Positions 45,441 to 59,700 of a DNA stretch of 64,000 bases are shown here, piece by piece. Where the stretch lies: contig OW121851.1 in assembly GCA_933228895.1 (NCBI GenBank), positions 128,201,624 to 128,265,623 on the forward strand. Direction: 5' to 3'. How positions within the stretch are numbered: the first letter of the stretch is position 1; every line of letters begins with the position of its first letter. The DNA is from Platycnemis pennipes (taxonomy: Eukaryota; Arthropoda; Insecta; Odonata; Platycnemididae). Under the pieces are notes generated by a model. That model saw only the letters and a list, made by a program, of their open reading frames with translations, had not been told where the DNA came from and searched no databases. A program made the position numbers and the translations under genes.

Positions 45441-48400
45441 AATATTTAATTTTATTGTAATAACAGTGGTGAAAATGATTTTTTTAAGAAGAAATCACGT
45501 TTAAAAAAAGAAGTTTTATCTGATCAATTTTTTAAAGTAAGTTTTGCTTGAAATGAGGTGATAATTACTTAAAACAAGCCAAAGAGTAAATTTTAGTGGA
45601 AGAACAGTGGTGGAGATGATTTTATTAAGAAGATATAATTTAAGGAAAAAAACTCCTCAATCTGTATTATTTTTATATTAGGCTTTGCATATAAAGAGAT
45701 AAAATTACTGAAAAGAGGCGGAAAATGTAATTTTAGTGGAAGAAGTTAGAAAAAGTATTAGGAAAATGTACGTTTTTGGAAAACGCTTCTCTGCTTGATT
45801 TTTTTGCTTTCTTATTAGTTTTCCTTAAATTGAAGTGAAAAGTACTGAAAAGAGCTGTAAACGTTTAATTTTATTGAAAGAACAGTGGCACAATGGTTTT
45901 TTTTACCAAGAAATAACGTTTGAAAAAAAAAATTTTTTTCTAAGCGATTTGTTTTTCTTATAAGTTTTGCATGAAATGAGGAGATAAGTAATGAGAAAAA
46001 TCGAATGATTAAATTTCACTGGAATAACAGTGTTGAAAATGATTTTTTTAGGAAGATATAATTTAAAAAGAAACAGTGGTAGATATGATTTTTATAGGAA
46101 GATTTATCGTATGAAAAAAAGAATCTTAAACTGAACAATTTATTTTTCTATAAATTTTATATTAAATGACGTGATAAGTAATGAAAACAAGCGAAAATGT
46201 TAATTTTACTGGAATAACAGTGGTGGAAATTATTTTATTATGAAGAATTAACTTTAAAAAAACAGTCTTTCTCTGAATTTTTTTGCTATACATGATGAAA
46301 AGTACTAACAAGAGGTGAAAAAGTATATTTAGAAGAATAACAGTAGTAGACCTCAATTTATTAGGAAGAAATAACTTTTGAGAAAAAGAGACTTTGTTTG
46401 AACGATTTGTTTTTCTATAAAGTTATGCATAATATGAATAAAAATAACAGGAAGGAGATGACAAATTTACTTTTAGTGGAATAGCAGTATAAGAAATCAA
46501 TATATTAGGAAGAACTAACCTTTGAAAAAAAAAGAATCTTTATCTGAACAATTTGTTTATCTATTAAGATTACCATTAAATGAGGTGAAAAGTACTCACA
46601 AAGGGCGGAAAAGTTAATTTTAGTGGAATAGCAATTGTGGAAATGATTCTATTAGGAAGAATAATTTTTAAAAAAACCCTCTCTAATTGAATTATTCATT
46701 GCATAAAACCGGGGTAAAATATACTGCAAAGAAGTAAAAAATTTAATTTTAGTGGAATTACAGAGGTAGAAATAAATTTATTAGGAAATAATTATTTTGA
46801 GAAAAAAAATCCTTATCAGAACATTTTATTTTTCTATTAAGTTCTTCATCAAATGAGTAAAAAATTGTACGGAATAAGCAAAAAATTTAATTTTAATAAA
46901 ATAACATAAGTAGAAATAAGATAACTTAAAAGTAAATAACATTTGAGAAAACGCCTCTCGATCTTAATATTTGTTTTGATATTATTTTGCTTAAAATGAG
47001 GTGAAAATTACTGAGAAGAGCTAAAAAAAAATTAAATTTTATTTAAATAACAGTGGTGGAAATGATTTTTTTTGAAGAAATAACATTTGAAAAAAAGAAT
47101 ATATATCTGAGAAATTTGTTTTCTATTTAGTTTGGCATGAAATGAGGTGAAAACTGCTGAAAACAAGTAAAAGAGTTGGTGAGGTAACAGTGGTGGAATT
47201 GATTTTGTTCGGAAGAAATAACTTTTAAAAAAACATCTTCCTTTTTGAATTTTTTTTTGCTATTTATTTTGTATAAAATCAGATAAAATATACTGAGAAA
47301 AGGCAAATATTTAATTTTTGTGGAATAACAATGTTAGAAATAAATTAATTAGGAAGAAATAACTTTTGCGGAAAACCTTCTGTATCTGAATTTTTACTTT
47401 TGCTATTACTATTGCATAAAATGAAGGAAAAAATACTGAGAAGAGGCAAACATTTTAATTTTAGTTATATACAGCGGTAGATATAAGATATGTAGACGGA
47501 AATAACTGTTGAGAAAATAAACTCTTTATCTGAATTATTTGTTTTGCTGATAATGTTTGCATAAAATGAGTGAAAAAAACCTGAGCTGAGGGGAAAAATT
47601 AAATCTTAATTTAAGTTTAGCATTAAATGATGTGAAAAGTATTCACAACAGGCGAAAAAGTTCATTTTAGTGGTATGACAATGGTAAAAATAAATTTTTT
47701 GGTAGAAATAACATTTGAGAAAACGCCTCTCTCTTTTGGAATTTTTTTTTTCTAATAACCTTGTCATAGAATGAGGTAAACAGTACTAGTCTACATGAAT
47801 TTTTTTGCTATCTTCCTAGTTTACTTTAAATTTAGGTGAGAACTACTGTTAAGAGCTCTAAAATATTAATGTTTTTGAAATATCTGTGGTAGAAATGATT
47901 TTTATAGGAAGATATAACGTTTGAAAAAAAGAAGTTTTAATTGAACAATTTGTATTTCTATTAAGTTTTATATGAAATGACGTGGTAAGTACTGAAAAAA
48001 AGCGAAATGGGAAAATTTAGTGGAATAACAATGGTGGAAATGATTCTATTAGAAAGAAATAAAAAAACACCTTTCACACTGAATTTTTTTTGTTATTAAT
48101 CTTTGTACAAAACCAGGTAAAATATAATGAGAAAGAGCAAATATTTAATTATAGTGGAGTAACAGTGTAGAAATAAATTTATTAGGAACATAAAACGCTT
48201 CACGATCTGAATTTTTTCAGATCGTGAGGCGTTATAGAATCATAGAAATGATATGAAAATTACTGATAGAACTGAAAAAATTTAATTTTATTGAAATAAC
48301 AGTGGTGGAAAAGCTTTTTAGGAAGAAATAACGTTTAAAAAAAAAGAATTTTTATGTGAGCAATTTTTTTTTCTAGTAAGTTTTGCATAAATGAGATGAT

Positions 48401-49767
48401 AATTACTTAAAACAAGCCAAAGAGTTAATTTTAGTGGAAGAACAGTGGTGGAGATGATTTTATTAAGAAGATATAATTTAAAAAAAAACTGTAGTAGAAA
48501 TGATTTTTTTAGGAAGAAATAACGTTTGAAAAAAAATATTTTTATCTAAGCGATTTGTTTTCCTATTAAGTTTTGCATGAAATGAGGTGATAAGTACTGA
48601 AAATAATCGAAAGCGTTAATTTTACTGGAATAACAGTGGTGAAAATGACTTTATTAGGAAGATATAATTTAAAAAGAAACTGTGGTAGAAATGATTTTTA
48701 TAGGAAGATTTAACGTTTGAAAAAAAGAATCTTTAATTGAAAAATTATTTTTGTATTTAGTTTTACATTAATTGACGTGGTAAGTGCTGTAAACAAGTGA
48801 AAAAGTTAAAATAAGTGGAATAACAGTGGTGAAAATTGTTTTATAAGTAAGAATTAACTTTTAAAAAACACGTCTTTCTCTGAATTTTTTTGCTTTTAAT
48901 CGTAGCATAGAAGCAGGTTAACAATACTGAGAAGAGGCCAAAAATTTAATTCCAGTGAAAAAACAGTGGTAGAAATGATTTTTTCAGGAAGATCTTTTGA
49001 ATACAGGAATCTATATCATAAATATTTCTTTGTCTGTTGAGTTTTGCATCAACTCACGTGAAATTAGCAGAAAACATGCGAAAATTTTAATTTTAGGAAA
49101 TAACGTAAGAAGAAATAAAATTGCTTGGAAGGAATTAACTTTTGAGAAAACGCCTCTCAATTTAATTTTTGTTTTGCTATTATGTTTCGCATAATATGTG
49201 ATAAAAAGTACTAACAAGAGGTGAAAAAGTATATTTAGTAGAATAATTTTGGTAGATCTGAATTTATTAGGAAGAAATAACTTTTGAAAAAAAAAGAATC
49301 TTAATCTGAACAATTTGTTTTTCTATTAAGAATAACATTAAATGAGGTTAAAAGTACTCACAAAGGGCAAAAAAGTTAATTTTAGTGGAATAGCAATGGT
49401 GGAAATGATGTTATTAGGAAGAATGAACTTTTCAAAAAAACCCCCCTCTCTCTCTCTGAATTATTCATTGCATAAAACCAGTTAAACTATACTGCAAAGA
49501 GGCAAAAAATATAATTTTTGTGTAACTACAGAAGTAGAAAAAATGTATTAGGATAAATTATTTTGAGAAAAAAAATCTTTTCTGAACAATTTATTTTTCT
49601 ATTAAGTTTTGCATCAAATGAGTTAAAAATAGTAGAGACCATGCAAAAAATTTAATTTTAGTGAAAAAAGATAAGTATAAATAAGATTACTTAGAAGTAA
49701 TAACTTTTGAGAAAACCCTTCTCGATCTAAATTTTTGTTTTGTTATTAACTTTGCTTAAAAAGAGTT
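45441..49767. repeat. Satellite subfamily B, divergent right flank
   Basis: B monomers without a gene. 45530-46030 parallels 7640-8102 plus 11319-11360 and contains one empty version of the transposon site. 46030-48070 parallels 11380-13090 but lacks about one monomer, cut at TTGCTATACATGATGAAAAG near 46280. Another out-of-register join lies at GTAAACAGTACTAGTCTACA near 47790. The plus-strand open frame at 48997-49194 is not a gene. Confidence 0.88.
48194..48233. repeat. 18-bp foldback palindrome
   Basis: The left arm is AACGCTTCACGATCTGAA (48194-48211) and the right arm TTCAGATCGTGAGGCGTT (48216-48233), with a TTTT loop. Seventeen of 18 pairs are Watson-Crick and one is T:G. The left arm is an ordinary monomer stretch. 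The right arm is its inverted copy, which replaces the usual TTTTTGTTTTCATATTAAG spacer. Confidence 0.9.
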
Positions 49768-51906
49768 GATAAGTACTGAGAAGAGCTGAAAAAGTTAAAT
49801 TTATTTAAATGAAAGTGGTGGAAATGATTTTTTTGGAAGAAATAACATTTGAAAAAAAGAATCTATATCTGAGCAATTTGTTTTCGATTTAATTTTGCAT
49901 GAAATGAGGTGTTAACTGTTGAAAACAAGGAAAAGAGTTAACTTTAGTGCAGTAATCGTGGTGGAAATGATTCATTCGGAAGAAATAACTTTAAAAAAAA
50001 CCCTTTATCAATTAATTTTTTTGTTATTTATCTTTATATAATATCACGTAAAATATACTGAGAAGAGGCAAATATTTAATTTTTGTGGAATAACAATTTT
50101 AGAAATAAATTTATTAGGCAGAAATAACTTTTGAGAAAACGCTTCCTACGCGGAAGTTTTACTTTTGTTATTACTTTTGCATAAAATGTAGAAAAAATAC
50201 TGAGAAGAGGCGAAAATTTTAATTTAAGTTATATACAGTGCTAGAAATAAGATTTTTAGGACGGAAATAACTGTTGAGAAAATAACCTCTTTATCTGAAT
50301 TATTTGTTTTGCTGATAATGTTTGCATAAAAGAAGTGAAAATGTCCTGAGATGAGGTGAAAAATTAAATTTTAATTCAAGTTTTGTATTAACTGAAGTGA
50401 AAAGTACTCACAACGGGCGAAAAAGTTAATTTTAGTGGAATAACAATAGTGAAAATGATTTTTTTGGAATAAATAACATTTGAGATAACGCCTATCTCTT
50501 TTGGAATTTTTTTTGCTATTAGGCTTTGCATAAAATGGGGTAAATAGTACTGAGAAATGGCTAAATAATATTTTTAAGTGAAATACCAGCAGTAAAAATG
50601 AATTGATTAGGAAAAAATTTACTTTTGAGAAAACGCCTCTCTACATAAACTTTTGCTTTCTAATTAGTTTTGCTTAAAATGAGGTAAATATAACTAAGAA
50701 GAGCTGAAAAATTTAATGTTATTGAAATTACTGTGGTAGAAATGCTTTTTATTGGAAGATTGAACGTTTGAAAAATAGAATCTAACTAAACAATTAGTAT
50801 TTATACTAAGTTTTATATGAAATATTTTGAAAAGTACTGAAAACAATTAAAAAAGTTAATTTTTGTTGAATTAAGGTGGTGGAAATGATTTTATATGGAA
50901 GAATAATTTTTTTTTAAACCCGTCTCTCTCTGAATTTTTTTTGCTATTACTCGCTGCATAAAAGCAGGTAAACAATACAGAGAAGAGGCAAAAAATTTAA
51001 TTTTAGTGAAATAACTGGTAAAAATAAATTTTTTAAGAAGATATATCTTTTGAAAAAAAAATCTTTATCATAAATATTTTTTTCTATTGAGTTTTGCATC
51101 AAGTCACGTAAAAATAGCAGAAAACATGCGAAAAATATAATTTTAGTGAAATAGCGTAAGAAGAAATAAGATTGCTTAGAAGGAATTTACTTTTAAGAAA
51201 CGCCTCTCGTTCTAAATTTTTGTTTTGCTACTAAGTTTCACATGATATGTGATGTAAAGTACTAACAAGAAGTGAAAAAGTAAATTTTAGTAGAATAACA
51301 GTGGTAGATCTCAATTTATGAGGAAGAAATAACTTTAGAGAATAAGACACTTTATTTGAACAATTTGTTATTCAATTAAGTTATGCAGAATATGTATAAA
51401 AATAACAGAGAAAGGATGAAAAATTTATTTTAGTGGAATAACAGTATAAGAAATCAATTTATTTCTAAGATCTAACGTTTGAAAAAAAGAACATTTATAT
51501 GAACAATTTGTTTTTCTATTAAATGTAGCATTAAATAAGGTGAAAAGTTCTCACAAAGGGCGAAAACGTTATTTTAGTGAAATAGCATTGGTGGAAATGA
51601 TTTTATTAATAAGTATTAACTTTTTAAAAACCCCTATCTCTCTGAATTAATCATTGCATGAAATCAGGTAAACTATACTGCAAAGAGGCAAAAAATTTAA
51701 TTTTAGTGGAATTACAGGCGTAGAAATAAATTTATTAAGAAGAAATAACTGTGAGAAAAAAAATCCTTATGTGAAAATTTTCTTTTTCTATTAAGTTTTG
51801 CATCAAATGAATTAAAAATAGTAGAGTACATGCAAAAAATTTAATTTTAGAGAAATAACATAAGTAGAAATAGAATAACTTAGAAAGAAATAACTTTTGA
51901 GAAAAC
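49768..51906. repeat. Right-flank segmental duplication, copy 1 (2139 bp)
   Basis: Begins GATAAGTACTGAGAAGAGCT and ends GAGAAAACG. It is followed directly by a near-perfect second copy. About 15 monomers, no gene. Confidence 0.9.
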
Positions 51907-53777
51907 GATAAGTACTGAGAAGAGCTGAAAAAGTTAAATTTATTTAAATGAAAGTGGTGGAAATGATTTTTTTGGAAGAAATAACATTTGAAAAAAAGAA
52001 TCTATATCTGAGCAATTTGTTTTCGATTTAATTTTGCATGAAATGAGGTGTTAACTGTTGAAAACAAGGAAAAGAGTTAACTTTAGTGCAGTAATCGTGG
52101 TGGAAATGATTCATTCGGAAGAAATAACTTTAAAAAAAACCCTTTATCAATTAATTTTTTTGTTATTTATCTTTATATAATATCACGTAAAATATACTGA
52201 GAAGAGGCAAATATTTAATTTTTGTGGAATAACAATTTTAGAAATAAATTTATTAGGCAGAAATAACTTTTGAGAAAACGCTTCCTACGCGGAAGTTTTA
52301 CTTTTGTTATTACTTTTGCATAAAATGTAGAAAAAATACTGAGAAGAGGCGAAAATTTTAATTTAAGTTATATACAGTGCTAGAAATAAGATTTTTAGGA
52401 CGGAAATAACTGTTGAGAAAATAACCTCTTTATCTGAATTATTTGTTTTGCTGATAATGTTTGCATAAAAGAAGTGAAAATGTCCTGAGATGAGAAAATT
52501 TACTTTTGAGAAAACGCCTCTCTACATAAACTTTTGCTTTCTAATTAGTTTTGCTTAAAATGAGGTAAATATAACTAAGAAGAGCTGAAAAATTTAATGT
52601 TATTGAAATTACTGTGGTAGAAATGCTTTTTATTGGAAGATTGAACGTTTGAAAAATAGAATCTAACTAAACAATTAGTATTTATACTAAGTTTTATATG
52701 AAATGTTTTGAAAAGTACTGAAAACAATTAAAAAAGTTAATTTTTGTTGAATTAAGGTGGTGGAAATGATTTTATATGGAAGAATAATTTTTTTTTAAAC
52801 CCGTCTCTCTCTGAATTTTTTTTGCTATTACTCGCTGCATAAAAGCAGGTAAACAATACAGAGAAGAGGCAAAAAATTTAATTTTAGTGAAATAACTGGT
52901 AAAAATAAATTTTTTAAGAAGATATATCTTTTGAAAAAAAAATCTTTATCATAAATATTTTTTTCTATTGAGTTTTGCATCAAGTCACGTAAAAATAGCA
53001 GAAAACATGCGAAAAATATAATTTTAGTGAAATAGCGTAAGAAGAAATAAGATTGCTTAGAAGGAATTTACTTTTAAGAAACGCCTCTCGTTCTAAATTT
53101 TTGTTTTGCTACTAAGTTTCACATGATATGTGATGTAAAGTACTAACAAGAAGTGAAAAAGTAAATTTTAGTAGAATAACAGTGGTAGATCTCAATTTAT
53201 GAGGAAGAAATAACTTTAGAGAATAAGACACTTTATTTGAACAATTTGTTATTCAATTAAGTTATGCAGAATATGTATAAAAATAACAGAGAAAGGATGA
53301 AAAATTTATTTTAGTGGAATAACAGTATAAGAAATCAATTTATTTCTAAGATCTAACGTTTGAAAAAAAGAACATTTATATGAACAATTTGTTTTTCTAT
53401 TAAATGTAGCATTAAATAAGGTGAAAAGTTCTCACAAAGGGCGAAAACGTTATTTTAGTGAAATAGCATTGGTGGAAATGATTTTATTAATAAGTATTAA
53501 CTTTTTAAAAACCCCTATCTCTCTGAATTAATCATTGCATGAAATCAGGTAAACTATACTGCAAAGAGGCAAAAAATTTAATTTTAGTGGAATTACAGGC
53601 GTAGAAATAAATTTATTAAGAAGAAATAACTGTGAGAAAAAAAATCCTTATGTGAAAATTTTCTTTTTCTATTAAGTTTTGCATCAAATGAATTAAAAAT
53701 AGTAGAGTACATGCAAAAAATTTAATTTTAGAGAAATAACATAAGTAGAAATAGAATAACTTAGAAAGAAATAACTT
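51907..53777. repeat. Right-flank segmental duplication, copy 2 (1871 bp)
   Basis: Head-to-tail repeat of the preceding block, almost base-for-base, but with 268 bp (about two monomers) missing at the join TGAGATGAGAAAATTTACTT near 52490-52504. Near-identity of the copies implies a recent event. Confidence 0.9.
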
Positions 53778-56700
53778 TTGAGAAAACGCCTCTCCACATG
53801 AATATTTTGCTTTCTAATTAGTGTTTCTTAAAATGAGGTAAAATTACTGAGAAGAGCTAAAAAAATAGTACAGAAAATGAAAAAAAATTACTTTTAGTGA
53901 AATAACATAAGAAGCAATAAGATTATATACTGTGGTAGAAATAAGACTATTAGGACGGAAATAACTATTGAGAAAATAACCTCTTTATCTGAATTATTTG
54001 TTTTGCTGATAACGTTCGCATAAAATGAGTGATAATGTCCAGAGATGAGATGAAAAAATTATTTTTAATTTAAGTTTAGCATTAAATGAAGGGAAAAGTA
54101 TTCACAACAGGCAAAAAAACTCATTTTAGTGGAATGAAAATGGTAAAAATGAATTTTTTTGCTAGAAATGACATTTGAGAAAACGCCTCTCTCTGTTGGA
54201 ATTTTTTTTCTATTAAGCTTTGCATAGAATGAGGTAAACAGTACGTTAGGAGAAATAAGATTGCTTAGAAGGAATTAACATTTTAGAAAACGCCTCTCAA
54301 TCTAAATTTTTGTTTAGCTATTAAATTTCGCAAAATATGTGACGAAAAGTACTAACAAGATGTGAATATGTATATTTAGCAGAATAACAGTGGTAGATCT
54401 CAATTTATTGGGAAGAAATAATTTTGAGAAAAAGAGACTTTATTTGAGCAATTTTTTTTCTATTAAGTCATGCATAATATGAAAAAAACAGAGAAAAGAT
54501 GAAAATTATTTTTTTTTCTGGAAAAACAGTATAAGAAATAAATTTATTAAGAAGAAATAACTTTTGAAAAAAAAAGAATCTTTATCTGATCAATTGGTTT
54601 TTCTATTAAGATTAGCGTAAATGAGGTGAAAAGTACTCACAAGGGGTGAAATGGTTAATTTTCGTGGAATAGTAATGGTGGAAATGATTTTATTAGGAAG
54701 AATTAACTTTCAAAAAAAACCCTCTTTCTCTGAATTTTTTTTACTATTAATCTTTGCATAAAATCAGGTAAACAATACTTATAAGAGGCAAAAAATTAAA
54801 TTTTAGTGGAATAACAGTGGTGAAAATTATTTTAATAGGAAGATATAATTTAAAAAGAAACTGTGGTAGAAATGATTTTTATAGGAAGATTTTACGTTTG
54901 AAAAAAAGAATCTTTAACTGAAAAATTTATTTTTTTATAAATTTTATATCAAATGACGTCATAAGTACTGAAAACAAGCGAAAATGATAATTTTAGTGGT
55001 TTAGCAGTGGTGGAAATGATTTTATTAGGAGAATTAACTTTTTTAAAAACCGTCTCTCTTTACATTTCTTTACAAGAAATACATTTATTATGTAGAAATA
55101 ACTTTTGAGAAAAAAATCTTTATCTTTAGTATTTCTTTTTCTATAGAGTTTTGCATCAAAGGATGTGAAAATAGCTGAAAACATGCCAAACATTTAATTT
55201 TACTGAAATAACGTAAGAAGAAATAAGATTGCTTTGAAGGAATTACCTTCTGAGAAAACGCCTCTCGTTGTTAATTTTTGTTTCGCTATTAACTTTCGTA
55301 TAATATGTAATGAAAAGTACTGACAAGAGGTGAAAAGTATATTTAGTAGAATAAACGTGGTAGAACTCAATTTATTAGGAAGAAATAACTTTTGAGAAAA
55401 AGAGTCTTTATCTGAACAATTTTTTTTTCTATTAAGATTAGCATTACATGAGGTGAAAATTACTCGCAAAGGGCAAAAAATTTAATTTTGGTGGAATTAC
55501 AGAGGTAGAAAAAAGTTTATTAGGTAGAAATTATTTTGAGAAAAAAAATTCTTTTCTGAACAATTTACTTTTCTAATAAGTTCTTCATCAAATGAGTTAA
55601 AAATTGTAGAGAACATGCAAAAAAATTAATTTTGGTGCAATATTATCAATAGAAATTAGATTACTTAGAAGGAAATAACTTTTGATCTCGCCTCTCGATC
55701 TAAATATTTTTATTTGATATTACTTTGTCCTAAAATGAGGTAAAAAGAGCTGAGAAGAGCTAAAAAAATTAAATTTTATTTAAACAACAGTGGTGGAAAT
55801 GATTTTTTAGGGAAGAAATAACATTTGAAAAAAAAATTTATATCTGATCAATTTGTTTTCTATTTAGTTTTGCATGAAATGAGATGATACTGCTGAAAAC
55901 AAGCGAAGGAGTTAAATTTAGCGGAATAACAGTGGTGGAAATGATTTTATTAGGAAGAAATATCTTTTAAAAAATCGCCTCTCTACATGAATTTTTTGCT
56001 TTCTAATTAGTTTTATTAAAATGAGGTGAAAATTACTGAGAATAGCTGAAATAATTTAATTAATGTGAATTTACTATGGTAGAAATGATTTTCATAGAAA
56101 TAAAGAATGTAATAATAAAAGAATATTTAATTGAACAATTTGTTTTTCTATTAAGTTTTGCATCAAATGAGTTAAAAATAGTAGAGAACATGCAAAAAAT
56201 TTAATTTCAGTGAAAAAAGATAAGTATAAATAATATTACTTAGAAGTAATAACTTTTGAGAAAACGATTCTCGATCTAAATTTTTGTTTTGTGATTAACT
56301 TTACTTAAAAAGAGTTGATAAGTACTGAGAAGGGCTGAAAAAATTAAATTTATTCAAAGGAAAGTGGTGGAAATGATTTTTTTGGAAGAAATAACATTTG
56401 AAAAAAAGAATCTATATCTGAGCAATTTGTTTTCGATTTAATTTTGCATGAAATGAGGTGTTAACTGTTGAAAACAAGGAAAAGAGTTAACTTTAGTGCA
56501 GTAATCGTGGTGGAAATGATTTATTCGGAAGAAATAACTTTTAAAAAAACACCTTTATCAAAATAATTTTTTTTGTTATTTATCTTTGTATTATATCACG
56601 TAAAATATACTGAGACGAGGCAAATATTTAATTTTAGTGGAATAACAATGTTAGAAATAAATTTATTAGGCAGAAATAACTTTTGAGAAAACGCTTCTTA

Positions 56701-59700
56701 CGCGGAATTTTTACTTTTGTTATTACTTTTTCATAAAATGTAGGAAAAAATACTGAGAAGAGGCGAAAATTTTAATTTAAGTTATATACAGTGCTAGAAA
56801 TAAGATTATTAGGACGGAAATAACTGTTGAGAAAATCACCTCTTTATCAGAATTATTTGTTTTGCTGATTAAGTTTGCATAAAAGAAGTGAAAATGTCCT
56901 GAGATGAGGTGAAAAATTAAATTCTAATTTAGGTTTAGTATTAATGAAGTGGAAAGTACTCACAACGGGCGAAAAAGTTAATTTTAGTGGAATAACAATA
57001 TTGAAAATGATTTTTTTGGAATAAATAACATTTGAGATAACGCCTATCTCTTTTGGAAATTTTTTTTGCTATTAGGCTTTGCATAAAATGGGGTAAAAAG
57101 TACTTAGAAAAGGCTAAATAATATTTTTTAGTGAAATACCCGCAGTAAAAATAATTGATACTTGTTGAATTGAAAAAAGTTACTTTTGAGAAAACGCCTC
57201 TGTACATGATTATCTTCCTTTCTAATTAGTTTTGATTAACATGAGGAGAAAATTACTGAGACTAACTGAAAAAATTGAATTAATTTTAAAAACTTTGATA
57301 GAAATGATTTTTATAGGAAGATATAACGTTTGAAAAAAATAATATTTAATTGAACAATTTGTTTTTCTATTAAGCTTTTTGAAATGACGTGATAAATACT
57401 AACAAGCGAAAATGTTAATTTTTGTGGAATAAGAGTTGTGAAAATGATTTTATTAGGAAGAATTAACTTTTAAAAAAACTCCTCTATCTCTGAATTTTTT
57501 TTGCTATTAATCTTTGCATAAAATCAGGTAAACATACTGATTTGAGGTAAAAAATTTAATTTTTTAGTGGAATAACAGTGAAGAAAAAACATTTATTAGG
57601 AAGAAGTAACTTTTGAGAAAAAAAATATTTATTTCTAATATTTCTTATTCTATTTAGTTTTGCATCAAATGATGTGACAATAGCTGATAACAGGCGAAAA
57701 ATATATTTTAGCGAAATAACATAAGAAGCAAAAAAAATTTACTTAGAAGGAAATAACTTTTGAGAAAACGCTTCACGATTCGAATTTTTTTTATTTTAAG
57801 TATTGCTTAAAATGAGGTAAACAGTATTATGAGAACTGAAAAAATTTAATTTTATTGAAATTACTGTGGTAGAAATGCTTTTTATTGGATGATTGAACGT
57901 TTGAAAAAAGGAATCTTTAACTTAACAATTAGTATTTCTACTAAGTTTTATATGAAATGATTTGAAAAGTACTGAAAACAATTAAAAAAGTTAATTTTAG
58001 TGGAATTACAGTGGTGAAAATTATTTTAATAGGAAGATATAATTTAAAAAGAAACTGTGGTAGAAATGATTTTTATAGGAAGATTTTACGTTTGAAAAAA
58101 AGAATCTAACTGAAAAATTTATTTTTTTATAAATTTTATATCAAATGACGTCATAAGTACTGAAAACAAGCGAAAATGATAATTTTAGTGGTTTAGCAGT
58201 GGTGGAAATGATTTTATTAGGAGAATTAACTTTTTTAAAAACCGTCTCTCTTTGAATTTTTTTTGCTTTTACTCGTTGCTTAAAAGCAGGTAAACAATAC
58301 AGAGAAGAGGCAACAATTTAATTTTAGTGAAATAACAGTGGTAAAATAAAATTTTTTAGGAAGATATATCTTTTGAGAAAAAAAATCTTTATCATAAATA
58401 TTTTTTTCTATTGAGTTTTTCATCAAGTCACGTGAAAATAGCAGATAACATGGAAAAATATAATTTTAGTGAAATAGCGTAAGAAGAAATAAGATTGCTT
58501 AGAAGGAATTAACTTTTGAGAAAACGCCTCTCGTTCTAAATTTTTGTTTTGCTATTAAGTTCTGCATAATATAAGATGAAAAGTACTAACAAAGGTGAAA
58601 AAGTTAATTTAAGTAGAATTACACTATTTGATCTCAATTTATTATTAAGAAATAACTTTTGAGAATAAGAGACTTTATTTGAACAATTTGTGTTTCAATT
58701 ATGTTGTGCAGAATATGAATAAAAATAACAGAGATGGGAGGAAAAAATTATTTCTTGTGGAATAACAGTATAAGAAATCAATTTATTAGAAAGATCACCC
58801 TTTTGAAATAAAGAATCTTTATATGAACAATTGTTTTTCGAATAAGATTAAATAATTGGTGGAAATGATTTTATTAGGAAGAATTAACTTTTTAAAAAAC
58901 CCCTCTCTCTCTGAATTAATCATTGCATAAAATCAGGTAAACTATACTGCGAAGAGGCAAAAAATTTAATTTTAATGAAATAACATAAGAAGACATTAAG
59001 ATTACCTACAAGGAAATAACTTTGGAGAAAAAGCCTCTCGTTCTAATTTTTAGTTTTGCTAATAAATTTCGCATAATATGTGATAAAATGTACAAACAAG
59101 AGGTGAAAAAGTTAATTTAAGTAGAATACACTATTAGATCTCAATTTATTACTAAGAAATAACTTTTGAGAATAAGAGACTTTATTTGAAAATTTTGTTT
59201 TTCTATATAGTTTTGCATATATGAATAAAAATAACAGAGAAGAGATGAAAAATTTAGTTTTTGTGGAATAACGGTATAAGAAATCAATTTTTTGGAAGAA
59301 ATAACTTTTGAAAAAAAAGAATCTTTATGTGAACAATTTGTTTTTCTATTAAGATTAGAAGTAAATGAGGTGAAAAGTACTCACAAAGTGCGAAAAAGTT
59401 AATTTTAGTGGAATAGTAATGGTAATAAAAATTTAAGTAACTATACTACAAAAAATAGTAGGAAACATGCAAAAAATATAAATTTAAATTTTATATAAAA
59501 ATAAAAAATTTAAATTTAAAAATAAGTAGAAATAAGATAACCTAGAAGGAAATAACTGTTGAGAAAACGCCTCTCGATCTACATGTTTGTTTGGTATTAA
59601 TTTTGCTTAAAATAAGGAGAAAAGTACTGAGAAGTCCTAAAAACATTAAGTTTTATTTAAATAACAGTGGTGGAAATGATTTTTTTGGAAGATATAACAT

